The notes under the pieces were generated by a model. The model was given only the letters and a program-made list of their open reading frames with translations, had not been told where the DNA came from and did not search any database. Both the position numbers and the translations under genes were made by a program. Below, one piece after another: positions 1-6,131 of a stretch of 6,500 bases of DNA. Source of the stretch: Desulfobacula sp. (GTDB lineage Bacteria > Desulfobacterota > Desulfobacteria > Desulfobacterales > Desulfobacteraceae); NCBI GenBank assembly GCA_027858355.1, contig JAQICW010000138.1, positions 1 through 6,500 of the forward strand. Direction: 5' to 3'. Each line of letters opens with the position of its first letter. The first letter of the stretch is position 1.

Positions 1-2627
1 TCAACCAGAAAACTGCCAAGGGTATATTGATCCAGCCCTGATATGGAGAAGATTTCCCTGTCATGGGTCTGGTCTTCCACATCCGGCACTTTTATGTTTA
101 ATCCTTCTTTCATGTAACCTTGAACAGGATTTTTGAAAAAACGAATTAGTTCATCAAGCATAATGCCTGGCAGCTTTTCTTTTGATTCTTTTTCTGCCGA
201 TCCTTTTTCTGCTGATCTCGGGACAAATATACGCTTTTGGGTCCTGCCCTCTTCCGATCTAATTTTAAAAAGTGCCCTTGCAATATGACAATTATCCTTT
301 GAAAAAGAAAAAAAAGAATCCGTTTGATTAAAATATGCTTCATTAAATGGATGGAGTGGATGAAACAAATGATAGGCATACCCCTCCGGAAAAACAAAGC
401 TTTGATCCATGGTGTCGGCAAGCTCACTGACAACCCCGGCACAGGGGATCTTTGAGTTGTCCTGTATACTCATTCCTGTATAGGTGATAATCAACTTTGA
501 TCTTGCTGACAGCAGGGTTTCAAGGAATAGATATCTGTCTTCATCCCTCTCTGATTTATCACCAGGCTTTGGATGTTTTTTTATCAGGTTAAATCCCAGG
601 GTGAAGGCCTGCCTAGGAAAAGCTTTTTCATCCATTCCCATCAAAACGACAATCTTGAAAGGGATACTGCGCATGGGCATGATATTGCAAAACGTGATAT
701 TTCCTGCCAGAAAATTCCCCTGGGAAATATTTTGATCAAGCTTCTGCTCAATATGGGAATTTATCACTTCAAATGAGACAAAATCACTGAATCCTGCTTT
801 CTGGGCATTTTCCTTAAGTTCATCAATGGTTTGACTCAGAAAAACCAGGTCTTCCCCGTTTTTATAATTCCGATCCATTAATAAAATGGATATTTTTTTC
901 AAAGCCTCACACCATTTTTCAATTGTTTTTTTACCGGCCAGGGTTTCAAGGCACAAAAACAAAGTGTGACAAAAGGCTGCAAATTTACCCAGCACCTCAA
1001 GATCAAGTCCTTCAAAGGATTGACACGGCAGGATATCCTGCACTAATGCGCCATGATTTTCAGGCATGGCCATGCCCATAAAAAGCCGCTGCAGTCCAAA
1101 CTGCCAGGTATTTTCTTCAAAGGCCGGCAATCCCAGAGTTTCTCTGTGATCCCCATCCCTGCCCCATAAAATTCTGGCATCCTCAGCCATTTTTTCAATA
1201 TAATAGATCTCATCTGTCATGATATTAAATTTTCTGGCAATGGATTCACACAGCAAAAGATCAAGTACCTGTTTCTGCTCAAGCCTTGCGTTCCTGAGTG
1301 CCAATATCTTTAAAAAAGCATCCAGAGATTCAGATTCAGATCTTTTCCTGCGATCACTGATGGAAAATGGCAGGCATGTTTCAAGGGAAAAGACGGATTC
1401 GATAAATGGTGCATATGCCTCAATATCAGGCATCATCACAATGATATCATGGGGGGCAAGTTCAGGGTCTTTTTCAAACTCGTTTAACAAAAGATCCTTT
1501 AATACCTGGGCTTCTCTCATGGGAGAATGGCAGGCATGGATACAAACAGAGGTATCAGATGCAGCAATGATGACAGGGTCATCCTCGTGTCCTTGTTTTC
1601 TCAGGATAAGATTTAATATATCTGACTGAAGCCGCAAAAGCATGGTATTGGATTTGCCTGATTCATTTATGGGGTCCTGGAACAAATCATCAAAAGGTTC
1701 ATGGTAATTAAATGCTTCAAGACAGGAATGAAACGCTTTTCCCGCTGTTCCCAGAGACGACAGCAGCGGATTTGTCATTTCATAGTACAAATGCTCAGGA
1801 TCTATTCCGGCTTCTTCCTTCAGGGCCAGCCTCCCTATCTGCCGTTCTGACTTGATATCAAAAAAGAACTGGTTGGATGGCGTTAAAAGAAAAAGGTTGA
1901 TGTCCATTATTTCAGACATTTTTTCAAACACCTGCAAAAACAGTTCAGGAAGAGCTGATATGCCAAAAAGAGACATCCTTGACGGAAGATTATCCGTGTT
2001 GATGTTTGTTAAAGAAAACTTTTCCAGAAAGGTGCGGGCTTTAAATGCCAGGTGATTTTGAGGGTCTTCTGATACAATCTTTGCCCAGAGTTCTGCCTGC
2101 CATTGGGCCACAGGGTCTTTCAAGGTTTCATGGGATCGCGGGCTTTGCCAGTCAATAAGCATATGGGACCGGTAAACCTGGTAATCGTCAAACACTTTTG
2201 AGATCTTCATGGAAAGTTGATAAAGTTTTTTTCCTGTTTCATCCTCTTTTATATAGTTTTCAATACTTGACAGAGATTTTTGTGGCCTGTTTTCATTAAT
2301 GAATTTCATGATTGACCAGAAAAGAAGATTTTCATTCAAGCTTTCATACTGAACCTGCAAAGTTTGCTGATTCTGGCGATTTTGCTGATCTTTTGGGGGC
2401 ATAAAACTTGTGAGAATCTGGTCAATCATCTGTCTTGGAAAACAAAAATGCATATTTGCACAAACACCCAGGTTTTGCGCCATTTGCATGGAAATCCACT
2501 GCTTCATCCCCCTGGACTGGATACCGATCCATTCAGGCATCATTGGATTGTCCGGCACTTCTTCCAGAACAGATGCCAGCGCGTCCATCAGGTTTTCCAT
2601 TTTATTGCTTTTAAAGATATTGAACAA
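1..2627 (-). CDS. recC: RecBCD enzyme subunit RecC (exodeoxyribonuclease V gamma chain), C-terminus cut by window edge
   Basis: RecC is the non-catalytic subunit of the RecBCD helicase-nuclease: it splits the duplex, channels the strands and, in E. coli, reads Chi. I translated the minus strand codon by codon and found 875 uninterrupted codons. Family landmarks occur in order: SNKMENL (residues 7-13), IQSRGMKQW (36-44), LFGISALPEL (220-229), HSPMREAQVL (367-376), the NTW-containing stretch after residue 505, MPMRSIPFKIVVLMGM (650-665), DRYLFLETLLSAR (697-709) and LIRFFKNPVQ (827-836). E. coli RecC is about 1,120 residues, so roughly 200-250 C-terminal residues are missing at the left edge. 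The start is taken as TTG at 2627-2625: a stop lies seven codons upstream, and only this start retains the N-terminus that aligns with E. coli MLRVYHSN. The first ATG (2600) would remove conserved residues. No recB or recD is visible. No frameshift was seen. Confidence 0.96.
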   Translation of the reverse strand, partial: MFNIFKSNKMENLMDALASVLEEVPDNPMMPEWIGIQSRGMKQWISMQMAQNLGVCANMHFCFPRQMIDQILTSFMPPKDQQNRQNQQTLQVQYESLNENLLFWSIMKFINENRPQKSLSSIENYIKEDETGKKLYQLSMKISKVFDDYQVYRSHMLIDWQSPRSHETLKDPVAQWQAELWAKIVSEDPQNHLAFKARTFLEKFSLTNINTDNLPSRMSLFGISALPELFLQVFEKMSEIMDINLFLLTPSNQFFFDIKSERQIGRLALKEEAGIDPEHLYYEMTNPLLSSLGTAGKAFHSCLEAFNYHEPFDDLFQDPINESGKSNTMLLRLQSDILNLILRKQGHEDDPVIIAASDTSVCIHACHSPMREAQVLKDLLLNEFEKDPELAPHDIIVMMPDIEAYAPFIESVFSLETCLPFSISDRRKRSESESLDAFLKILALRNARLEQKQVLDLLLCESIARKFNIMTDEIYYIEKMAEDARILWGRDGDHRETLGLPAFEENTWQFGLQRLFMGMAMPENHGALVQDILPCQSFEGLDLEVLGKFAAFCHTLFLCLETLAGKKTIEKWCEALKKISILLMDRNYKNGEDLVFLSQTIDELKENAQKAGFSDFVSFEVINSHIEQKLDQNISQGNFLAGNITFCNIMPMRSIPFKIVVLMGMDEKAFPRQAFTLGFNLIKKHPKPGDKSERDEDRYLFLETLLSARSKLIITYTGMSIQDNSKIPCAGVVSELADTMDQSFVFPEGYAYHLFHPLHPFNEAYFNQTDSFFSFSKDNCHIARALFKIRSEEGRTQKRIFVPRSAEKGSAEKESKEKLPGIMLDELIRFFKNPVQGYMKEGLNIKVPDVEDQTHDREIFSISGLDQYTLGSFLV
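187..216 (-). repeat. 15-bp tandem duplication inside recC
   Basis: Positions 187-201 and 202-216 match at 13 of 15 bases. The unit is five codons and in frame, giving SAEKG followed by SAEKE in a charged linker (about residues 805-816) of RecC just before the conserved LIRFFKNP block. It probably arose by local slippage and should be tolerated in a surface loop. Confidence 0.6.
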
Positions 2628-2636
2628 AAATTTTGT

Positions 2637-2641
2637 TCCCC
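2637..2641 (-). promoter_or_regulatory. Ribosome binding site supporting the TTG start of recC
   Basis: Read on the minus strand, GGGGA lies nine bases before the TTG codon at 2627. It is the only purine-rich, SD-like block near the family-supported N-terminus, and it favours TTG over the internal ATG at 2600. Its spacing is slightly longer than optimal. Confidence 0.5.
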
Positions 2642-2661
2642 GGGATTACAGGTTTTTTAGC

Positions 2662-2690
2662 ACCATATCAGACCCTGAAACCTCAATCAA
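2662..2690 (-). promoter_or_regulatory. Candidate sigma70-type promoter for recC
   Basis: On the minus strand, TTGATT (2690-2685) and TATGGT (2667-2662) are separated by exactly 17 bases, and TGA directly precedes the -10, giving an extended TGN motif. Each hexamer matches consensus at four of six positions. A start near 2655 would leave a leader of about 28 bases. The site lies in the 98-bp gap after the 3D-domain gene, so recC may be transcribed separately from it. It was found by eye in AT-rich DNA, so chance is possible. Confidence 0.35.
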
Positions 2691-2725
2691 AGGCTTTTAT
2701 TTTCTGCTTGAATTTCCCAAAAAAG

Positions 2726-3265
2726 TTAGTTGAGATTAATGGCTAAAATATTTTTCTTTTTGCCAAAATTTAATGCCTCTTCCAGTGATCCCATACACAA
2801 ATCAATTCTTAAACCGTTTAAATTGATGTTCATTCGATCTTCAGCCTTGAATACCCCTACACCCTCAATGTATATCTTTTTCCCTAACCAGCCTCGCTTT
2901 ACAAGTTCAGAACTGATGGCACATGTCCTGCCAACAACGGGCATCGTCATGGTCGCAGTTGTTTGAGGATAACCATCTGAGTTGATCCCATTTGACCAGG
3001 GATGATATGCGGTTAGTGTTACATTTGCTTTTGCGATTATATCCAGTTGTTCTTTTTTGGATTTGATAATTGATCTTAAATATATTTCTTTATTTTCATA
3101 CAAAGATACACTTCTTTTCAAATCTTGAATTTCCTGGGTTAAAGATGAGATTGTTTGGGCGTTAATGTTGTTGAGTATATGTTCTTTATTGAACATCCCT
3201 GCAAAAAATACGCTGCTTAGAACAGTTAAGAATACAATAAGGATATAATAAATTCTAAAATTCAT
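2726..3265 (-). CDS. Membrane-anchored coiled-coil protein with C-terminal 3D (double-psi beta-barrel) domain
   Basis: The product has 179 residues. Residues 5-23 form one hydrophobic helix, a likely uncleaved anchor or signal sequence placing the rest in the periplasm. Residues 38-78 are charged, heptad-like and probably coiled coil. Residues 82-176 resemble the 3D domain found in YabE/YocH-type cell-wall proteins and related to the MltA barrel: VTLTAYHPW (82-90), WLGKKIYIEGVGVF (126-139), AEDRMN (141-146) and LRIDLCM (152-158). D143 and D155 match two of the three family aspartates; the first, in the AVDP segment of classic members, is replaced around S118-E120 (CAISSE). Related proteins act on or bind peptidoglycan, but no activity can be assigned from sequence. 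The ATG at 3265 has no strong Shine-Dalgarno; the next Met (residue 24) would lose the membrane segment. It follows the MFS-like remnant by 117 bp. Confidence 0.75.
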   Translation of the reverse strand: MNFRIYYILIVFLTVLSSVFFAGMFNKEHILNNINAQTISSLTQEIQDLKRSVSLYENKEIYLRSIIKSKKEQLDIIAKANVTLTAYHPWSNGINSDGYPQTTATMTMPVVGRTCAISSELVKRGWLGKKIYIEGVGVFKAEDRMNINLNGLRIDLCMGSLEEALNFGKKKNILAINLN

Positions 3266-3333
3266 AATTATCAGGACTTGTGCTTAAAAAAATAAATTAA
3301 TAGTAAAAACTTTAAATGCTCCATGAATAAAAG

Positions 3334-3362
3334 CTTATAATAAATTAGCGAGACAAAAACAA
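3334..3362 (-). promoter_or_regulatory. Candidate promoter for the 3D-domain gene
   Basis: On the minus strand, TTGTTT (3362-3357) and TATAAG (3339-3334) are 17 bases apart. The -10 matches consensus at five of six positions and the -35 at three of six. It lies about 70 bases before the ATG at 3265, in a very AT-rich 117-bp gap (3266-3382) where chance matches are expected. Nothing else is recognisable in that gap. Confidence 0.3.
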
Positions 3363-3382
3363 CCTTATATTATTCTGAAAAA

Positions 3383-3625
3383 TTATAATGTTTTTGAAGA
3401 GTGGGGAACCCACTGGACTGTTTTTGTTTTTACAACAGATGGGACTGATAAGAAAAACAGAATAACTGAAGGCAGGGACAACAGGATTAATACATCGGAA
3501 CTTTTTAATCCCATTTTTAAAAAATATGAAAGTAAAAATCCGTTCTTGAAAAACAGCTGGGGCATGATGCTTGCGCAGACTGCAAGGACAATGGTCATCA
3601 TGATTTTATTTTTAAATATATTCAT
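3383..3625 (-). pseudogene. MFS-transporter-like N-terminal fragment (80 residues), probably a remnant
   Basis: The reading frame starts at ATG 3625, with AAGG five bases upstream. It encodes two hydrophobic segments, about residues 9-36 and 44-62. The pattern of a first helix, a short loop (KMGLKSSDV, 37-45) and a second helix ending LFFLSVPS (56-63) resembles the opening of major facilitator superfamily permeases. There, the second helix is normally followed by a D-x-x-G-[KR]-[KR] loop and ten more helices. Here it runs into VVKTKTVQWVPHSSKTL and stops, and the 117 bp beyond contain no further helices. This suggests a deletion or insertion near 3430-3440. It follows apt by 59 bp and may be co-transcribed with it. 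An intact small two-helix membrane protein is the main alternative. The MFS assignment is pattern recognition only. Confidence 0.42.
3400..3414. repeat. Perfect 6-bp inverted repeat, AGTGGG-GAA-CCCACT
   Basis: This is a GC-rich stem with a three-base loop in otherwise AT-rich DNA, inside the 3' end of the MFS-like fragment. Read on plus, it is followed after six bases by the T-rich stretch TTTTTGTTTTT. Read on minus, no U-run follows. It could be a weak terminator or a rearrangement scar, or it may have no function. Confidence 0.35.
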
Positions 3626-3684
3626 GCAAACCTTGAAAAAGAATAGTAACCATTGCCGTATTGATCCTTACCAGCGGTTGATGC

Positions 3685-4206
3685 CTATTCGCCTTCAAAT
3701 TTTGTGATGGAAAACACCTTGCAGTCTTGAATCTTATCTCTTCCTTTAAGATCGGGAAGCTCGACGATAAACGCGCATTCAATAATATCAGCTCCCAATT
3801 TATTTACAAGTTTCACAGTGGCACCAACCGTGCCGCCTGTGGCAATCAGATCATCGACAATGATAACTTTTTCACCCTTTTCAACAGCATCCTCATGGAT
3901 TTCAAGGGTATCTTCTCCATATTCCAGGCTATAGGTTTCCTGACTGGTTTTCCAGGGCAGCTTTCCCTTTTTTCTGACAGGAATAAACCCGATACCCAGT
4001 TTATAGGCCAGGACTGCGCCAAAAACAAAACCTCTGGCATCAATCCCCACAATCTTGTCAATATCCATGTCTTTATATCGGTCATACAGAATATCACACG
4101 ATTCTTTGAATGCCTGGGGGTTTTGCATCAATGTGGTCAGGTCTCTGAATATCACCCCTTTTATGGGCCAGTCTGGAATACTTCTGATAGTCTCTTTTAA
4201 ATCCAT
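3685..4206 (-). CDS. apt: Adenine phosphoribosyltransferase
   Basis: Apt condenses adenine with PRPP to give AMP and pyrophosphate in the cytoplasm. The 173-residue product has the usual length for bacterial Apt. Visible motifs are IPDWPIKGVIFRD near the N-terminus (10-22), IDARGF (55-60), RKKGKLPW (78-85), the mobile-loop segment LEYGEDTLEIH (94-104), and the PRPP-binding signature VIIVDDLIATGGT (114-126) with the acidic pair D118-D119. The ATG at 4206 is preceded by AAGGA with seven-base spacing, in a purine-rich run. Its start lies 33 bp after the mtnP stop on the same strand, so the two are almost certainly one transcript. MtnP releases adenine, the substrate of Apt, which makes the coupling metabolically direct. 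Nothing is missing from the catalytic motifs. Confidence 0.97.
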   Translation of the reverse strand: MDLKETIRSIPDWPIKGVIFRDLTTLMQNPQAFKESCDILYDRYKDMDIDKIVGIDARGFVFGAVLAYKLGIGFIPVRKKGKLPWKTSQETYSLEYGEDTLEIHEDAVEKGEKVIIVDDLIATGGTVGATVKLVNKLGADIIECAFIVELPDLKGRDKIQDCKVFSITKFEGE

Positions 4207-4239
4207 TCCTCTTTCCTTTGTATTTTATTTTGTCTATTT

Positions 4240-4989
4240 CTATTCTTTTAATTCTTCAATTACATTTAAAATCAATTTTATCACATTATGAGCATTCTGA
4301 TCAAAGACTGCCAGGATCTCTTCCCAGGTAACAGGTGCTTCATCCCCATTCCAGCAGTCATAATCCGTTGACATGGCAATGGCAGCATAGGGTATGGCAA
4401 CTTCATTTGCCAGCATGGCTTCTGGAGCAGTTGACATATTGATCACGTCAGCCCCCCAGTTCCTGAACATTTTGGACTCAGCAATGGTTGAAAACCTTGG
4501 CCCTTCAATGGTAACTACGCACCCCTTTTCATGGACGTTCAAATCAAGTTTTTTTGCTGTTTCATAAAGTTTTTTTCTTAAATTATCATCAAATGGATGA
4601 GCCATGACTGGATGAAGCAGGCCATTTTCAAAGGAATCTGCAAAGGTATTTTTCCGAAATCGAGTAAAATCAATGAATTGATCCAAAATGACCAGGTGTC
4701 CCCTGTCTATTTCCTGCCTTAAACTGCCACAGGCTGTGGTGGCAATAATATGGGTAACCCCTGCCTGTTGAAAAGCTTTGATATTGGCACGGTTATTTAC
4801 CTGGGTGGGACTTAACTGGTGTCTTCTGCCGTGCCGGGCAAGAATAACAACCTCTACATCATTTATTTTTCCGGACAAAAGGGGAGAAGAAGGGTTCCCA
4901 TATTCCGTTGTAATGTCAAATTCATCTGGATCTTTTAAAATATCAGGATCATCAAGCCCTGATCCACCTATAATGCCAATTTTCAACAT
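4240..4989 (-). CDS. mtnP: S-methyl-5'-thioadenosine phosphorylase (MTA phosphorylase)
   Basis: MtnP cleaves methylthioadenosine with phosphate to adenine and 5-methylthioribose-1-phosphate, removing an inhibitory by-product of polyamine synthesis and other SAM-dependent reactions. The 249 residues have the PNP/MTAP family-2 layout: GIIGGSG (5-11) and RHGRRH (52-57) for phosphate, TTACGSL (84-90), IEGPRFST (161-168), NMSTAPEA (184-191) with the ribose-binding Met, and STDYDCW (207-213). The two aspartates of the last motif match those contacting the adenine base in human MTAP, favouring MTA over inosine-type substrates. An excellent Shine-Dalgarno, AGGAG, lies before the ATG at 4989. It is the first gene of an operon with apt 33 bp downstream. 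No other methionine-salvage gene (mtnA and later steps) is visible, so the fate of the sugar phosphate cannot be told here. A methylthioinosine or general purine nucleoside phosphorylase is less likely. Confidence 0.95.
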   Translation of the reverse strand: MLKIGIIGGSGLDDPDILKDPDEFDITTEYGNPSSPLLSGKINDVEVVILARHGRRHQLSPTQVNNRANIKAFQQAGVTHIIATTACGSLRQEIDRGHLVILDQFIDFTRFRKNTFADSFENGLLHPVMAHPFDDNLRKKLYETAKKLDLNVHEKGCVVTIEGPRFSTIAESKMFRNWGADVINMSTAPEAMLANEVAIPYAAIAMSTDYDCWNGDEAPVTWEEILAVFDQNAHNVIKLILNVIEELKE

Positions 4990-4995
4990 TTTGTT

Positions 4996-5000
4996 CTCCT
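4996..5000 (-). promoter_or_regulatory. Strong ribosome binding site of mtnP
   Basis: On the minus strand, AGGAG followed by AACAAA precedes ATG 4989. It is the best Shine-Dalgarno in the window and fixes the start of mtnP. Confidence 0.8.
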
Positions 5001-5074
5001 AAAAGTTATTTCCAATTTTTACCTTTGCATTTTTAGCCTTTAAAAGCGCCTATCATAATTGGATTAACTTATCA

Positions 5075-5103
5075 AGAATAGGGTAAATATATTTTCCACA
5101 CAA
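5075..5103 (-). promoter_or_regulatory. Candidate promoter for mtnP-apt
   Basis: On the minus strand, TTGTGT (5103-5098) and TATTCT (5080-5075) are spaced by 17 bases. Matches to consensus are modest (three and four of six). Its -35 overlaps the left arm (5101-5109) of the long inverted repeat, so a protein bound there could block or assist RNA polymerase. The leader would be about 80 bases long. Confidence 0.28.
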
Positions 5104-5157
5104 CTTTCAGACTTAAGTCCTTGTAGTCAAGGTCAAACCTGCCAACTTTGAAAGTTG
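5101..5157. promoter_or_regulatory. Cluster of nested inverted repeats in the divergent mtnP / transporter control region
   Basis: Four symmetric elements fall within 57 bp. CAACTTTCA (5101-5109) is the exact reverse complement of TGAAAGTTG (5149-5157). GACTTAAGTC (5110-5119) is a perfect 10-bp palindrome. CCTTG-TAGT-CAAGG (5119-5132) is a 5-bp stem with a four-base loop. CAACTTT-G-AAAGTTG (5143-5157) is a 7-bp inverted repeat around one base. The block lies between divergent genes and touches the candidate mtnP -35. It could be operator DNA for a dimeric regulator, or a folded RNA leader; no known riboswitch consensus was recognised. The remainder of 4990-5278 shows only candidate promoters and a weak hairpin. 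Confidence 0.5.
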
Positions 5158-5186
5158 AGTTTTCCAGAATGGCGAAAACATCTCTC

Positions 5187-5215
5187 TTGTTAATTTTATA
5201 TGGTATTTAAATTAT
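5187..5215 (+). promoter_or_regulatory. Candidate promoter for the DMT transporter
   Basis: TTGTTA (5187-5192) and AATTAT (5210-5215) are 17 bases apart, each matching consensus at four of six positions. It lies about 60 bases before the ATG at 5279 and about 30 bases downstream of the inverted-repeat cluster. The DNA is AT-rich, so chance matches are likely. Confidence 0.25.
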
Positions 5216-5240
5216 GAATGCACTATATCAACAACACGAC

Positions 5241-5258
5241 AAAAGATTAAAGTCTTTT
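5241..5258 (+). repeat. Weak hairpin just before the transporter RBS
   Basis: AAAAGA (5241-5246) and TCTTTT (5253-5258) form a 6-bp, mostly A-T stem with loop TTAAAG, followed by two more T. It lies 10 bases before the AAGGA ribosome binding site (5269-5273) of the gene starting at 5279. It is too AT-rich to be a convincing attenuator. Confidence 0.2.
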
Positions 5259-5278
5259 TTATTACAATAAGGAACCCA

Positions 5279-6118
5279 ATGAAGACAATATTGTTTACCT
5301 TTCTCTCCCTTGTTGCTTTTGCTGCCAATTCAATTTTGTGCCGGTTTGCTTTGGGAGGAGAACTAATTGATGCAGCAAGTTTTACGTCCATAAGAATTTG
5401 TTCAGGAGCTGTATTCTTAGGCATCATTTATCTGTTTACAAAACACAATACAAAGCACATTTATTATAAAAACCAATGGTTGATGCCGGTCATGCTGACA
5501 ATTTATGCCCTGTTCTTTTCCTATGCATATATAAGTTTAAGTACAGGAACAGGTGCCCTGATTCTCTTTGGAGCAGTACAGGCAACCATGATTATTTCCG
5601 GATGGATCTCAGGCGAACGAATGAATTTCATCCAGTTTGCAGGACTTTTTCTGGCCATTGCCGGCCTTGTTTACCTGGTATTTCCAGGCCTTAGTGCGCC
5701 TTCGCCATTGGGTGCTGTTTTAATGGCAATTGCAGGTATAGCATGGGGTATCTACTCTCTTTTGGGAAGGCAGGCAAAAGATCCTGTAATAACCACTGTA
5801 ATGAACTTTATTTATTCCATCCCCATTGTTCTGATTGCAGGCTTTTTGATATCCTCGCCTGTATTGATTACGTCAAAAGGTGTGCTTGCGGCTGTCATAT
5901 CCGGGACACTTGCCTCTGGGGCCGGGTATGTCATCTGGTATGCAGCATTAAAAGGATTGAATGCAACCAGGGCGGCCATTATCCAGTTGACCGTTCCCGT
6001 GATAGCAGCCATTGGCGGCATAATTTTATTGTCAGAGGTATTTTCTGCAAGACTTTTTATTGCCTCGATTATAATACTTTCAGGTGTCGGGCTTGTACTG
6101 AGCAAAAAAAAAGGATAA
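5279..6118 (+). CDS. EamA/DMT-superfamily transporter, ten predicted membrane helices
   Basis: The 279-residue hydrophobic protein has the length and internal duplication of the drug/metabolite transporter superfamily: two EamA repeats, about residues 5-135 and 145-275, each with five helices. Characteristic features are the early F-A-A-N-S-x-x-x-R segment (14-22), GWISGERM at the end of the first repeat's helix 4 region (108-115), AWGIYSLLGR (155-164) opening the second repeat, and GYVIWYAALKGLNATRA (216-232) followed by LTVPVIAAIGGIILLSE (237-253), the conserved P...G...E helix. A basic tail SKKKG ends it. AAGGA at 5269-5273, five bases before ATG 5279, supports the start. Family members export or import amino acids, nucleosides, sugars or drugs; the sequence does not show which. 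It is divergent from mtnP-apt and shares the control region, so a link to thiomethyl or purine metabolites is possible but is inference. Confidence 0.9.
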   Translation: MKTILFTFLSLVAFAANSILCRFALGGELIDAASFTSIRICSGAVFLGIIYLFTKHNTKHIYYKNQWLMPVMLTIYALFFSYAYISLSTGTGALILFGAVQATMIISGWISGERMNFIQFAGLFLAIAGLVYLVFPGLSAPSPLGAVLMAIAGIAWGIYSLLGRQAKDPVITTVMNFIYSIPIVLIAGFLISSPVLITSKGVLAAVISGTLASGAGYVIWYAALKGLNATRAAIIQLTVPVIAAIGGIILLSEVFSARLFIASIIILSGVGLVLSKKKG

Positions 6119-6131
6119 ATAAATTTTATCC
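6104..6131 (-). terminator. Rho-independent-terminator-like hairpin, reading leftward
   Basis: On the minus strand, GGATAAA (6131-6125) pairs with TTTATCC (6119-6113) across a five-base loop and is followed at once by nine T (6112-6104). The stem overlaps the stop codon of the plus-strand transporter gene. It is AT-rich and therefore weak. No minus-strand gene lies to its right in the window, so its role, perhaps stopping antisense transcription, is unclear. On the plus strand the stem lacks a T-run, so it is not a good terminator for the transporter. Confidence 0.35.

Noticed and set aside
1219..1629. A 136-codon open frame on plus opposite recC.
   Set aside because: It lies wholly inside the minus-strand recC frame, whose translation matches RecC motifs throughout. 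The plus frame has no recognisable motif.
2364..2733. Two overlapping plus-strand open frames opposite the start of recC.
   Set aside because: They are antisense to the conserved RecC N-terminus, show no family similarity and have no convincing ribosome binding site.
3626..3684. Possible in-frame continuation of Apt past its TAG (about 20 codons).
   Set aside because: Apt already has its normal length and a typical EGE-like end, so stop read-through has no support.
3727..4200. A 157-codon open frame on plus opposite apt.
   Set aside because: It is antisense to a complete Apt with all catalytic motifs; such shadow frames are common opposite real genes.
5068..5078. CTTATCAAGA-like start of a SAM-I (S-box) riboswitch on plus, attractive next to a methylthioadenosine gene.
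   Set aside because: Only about ten bases match. The following GAGG, GGAGGGA, CTGGCCC and GCAACC blocks are absent, and it lies on the strand away from mtnP.
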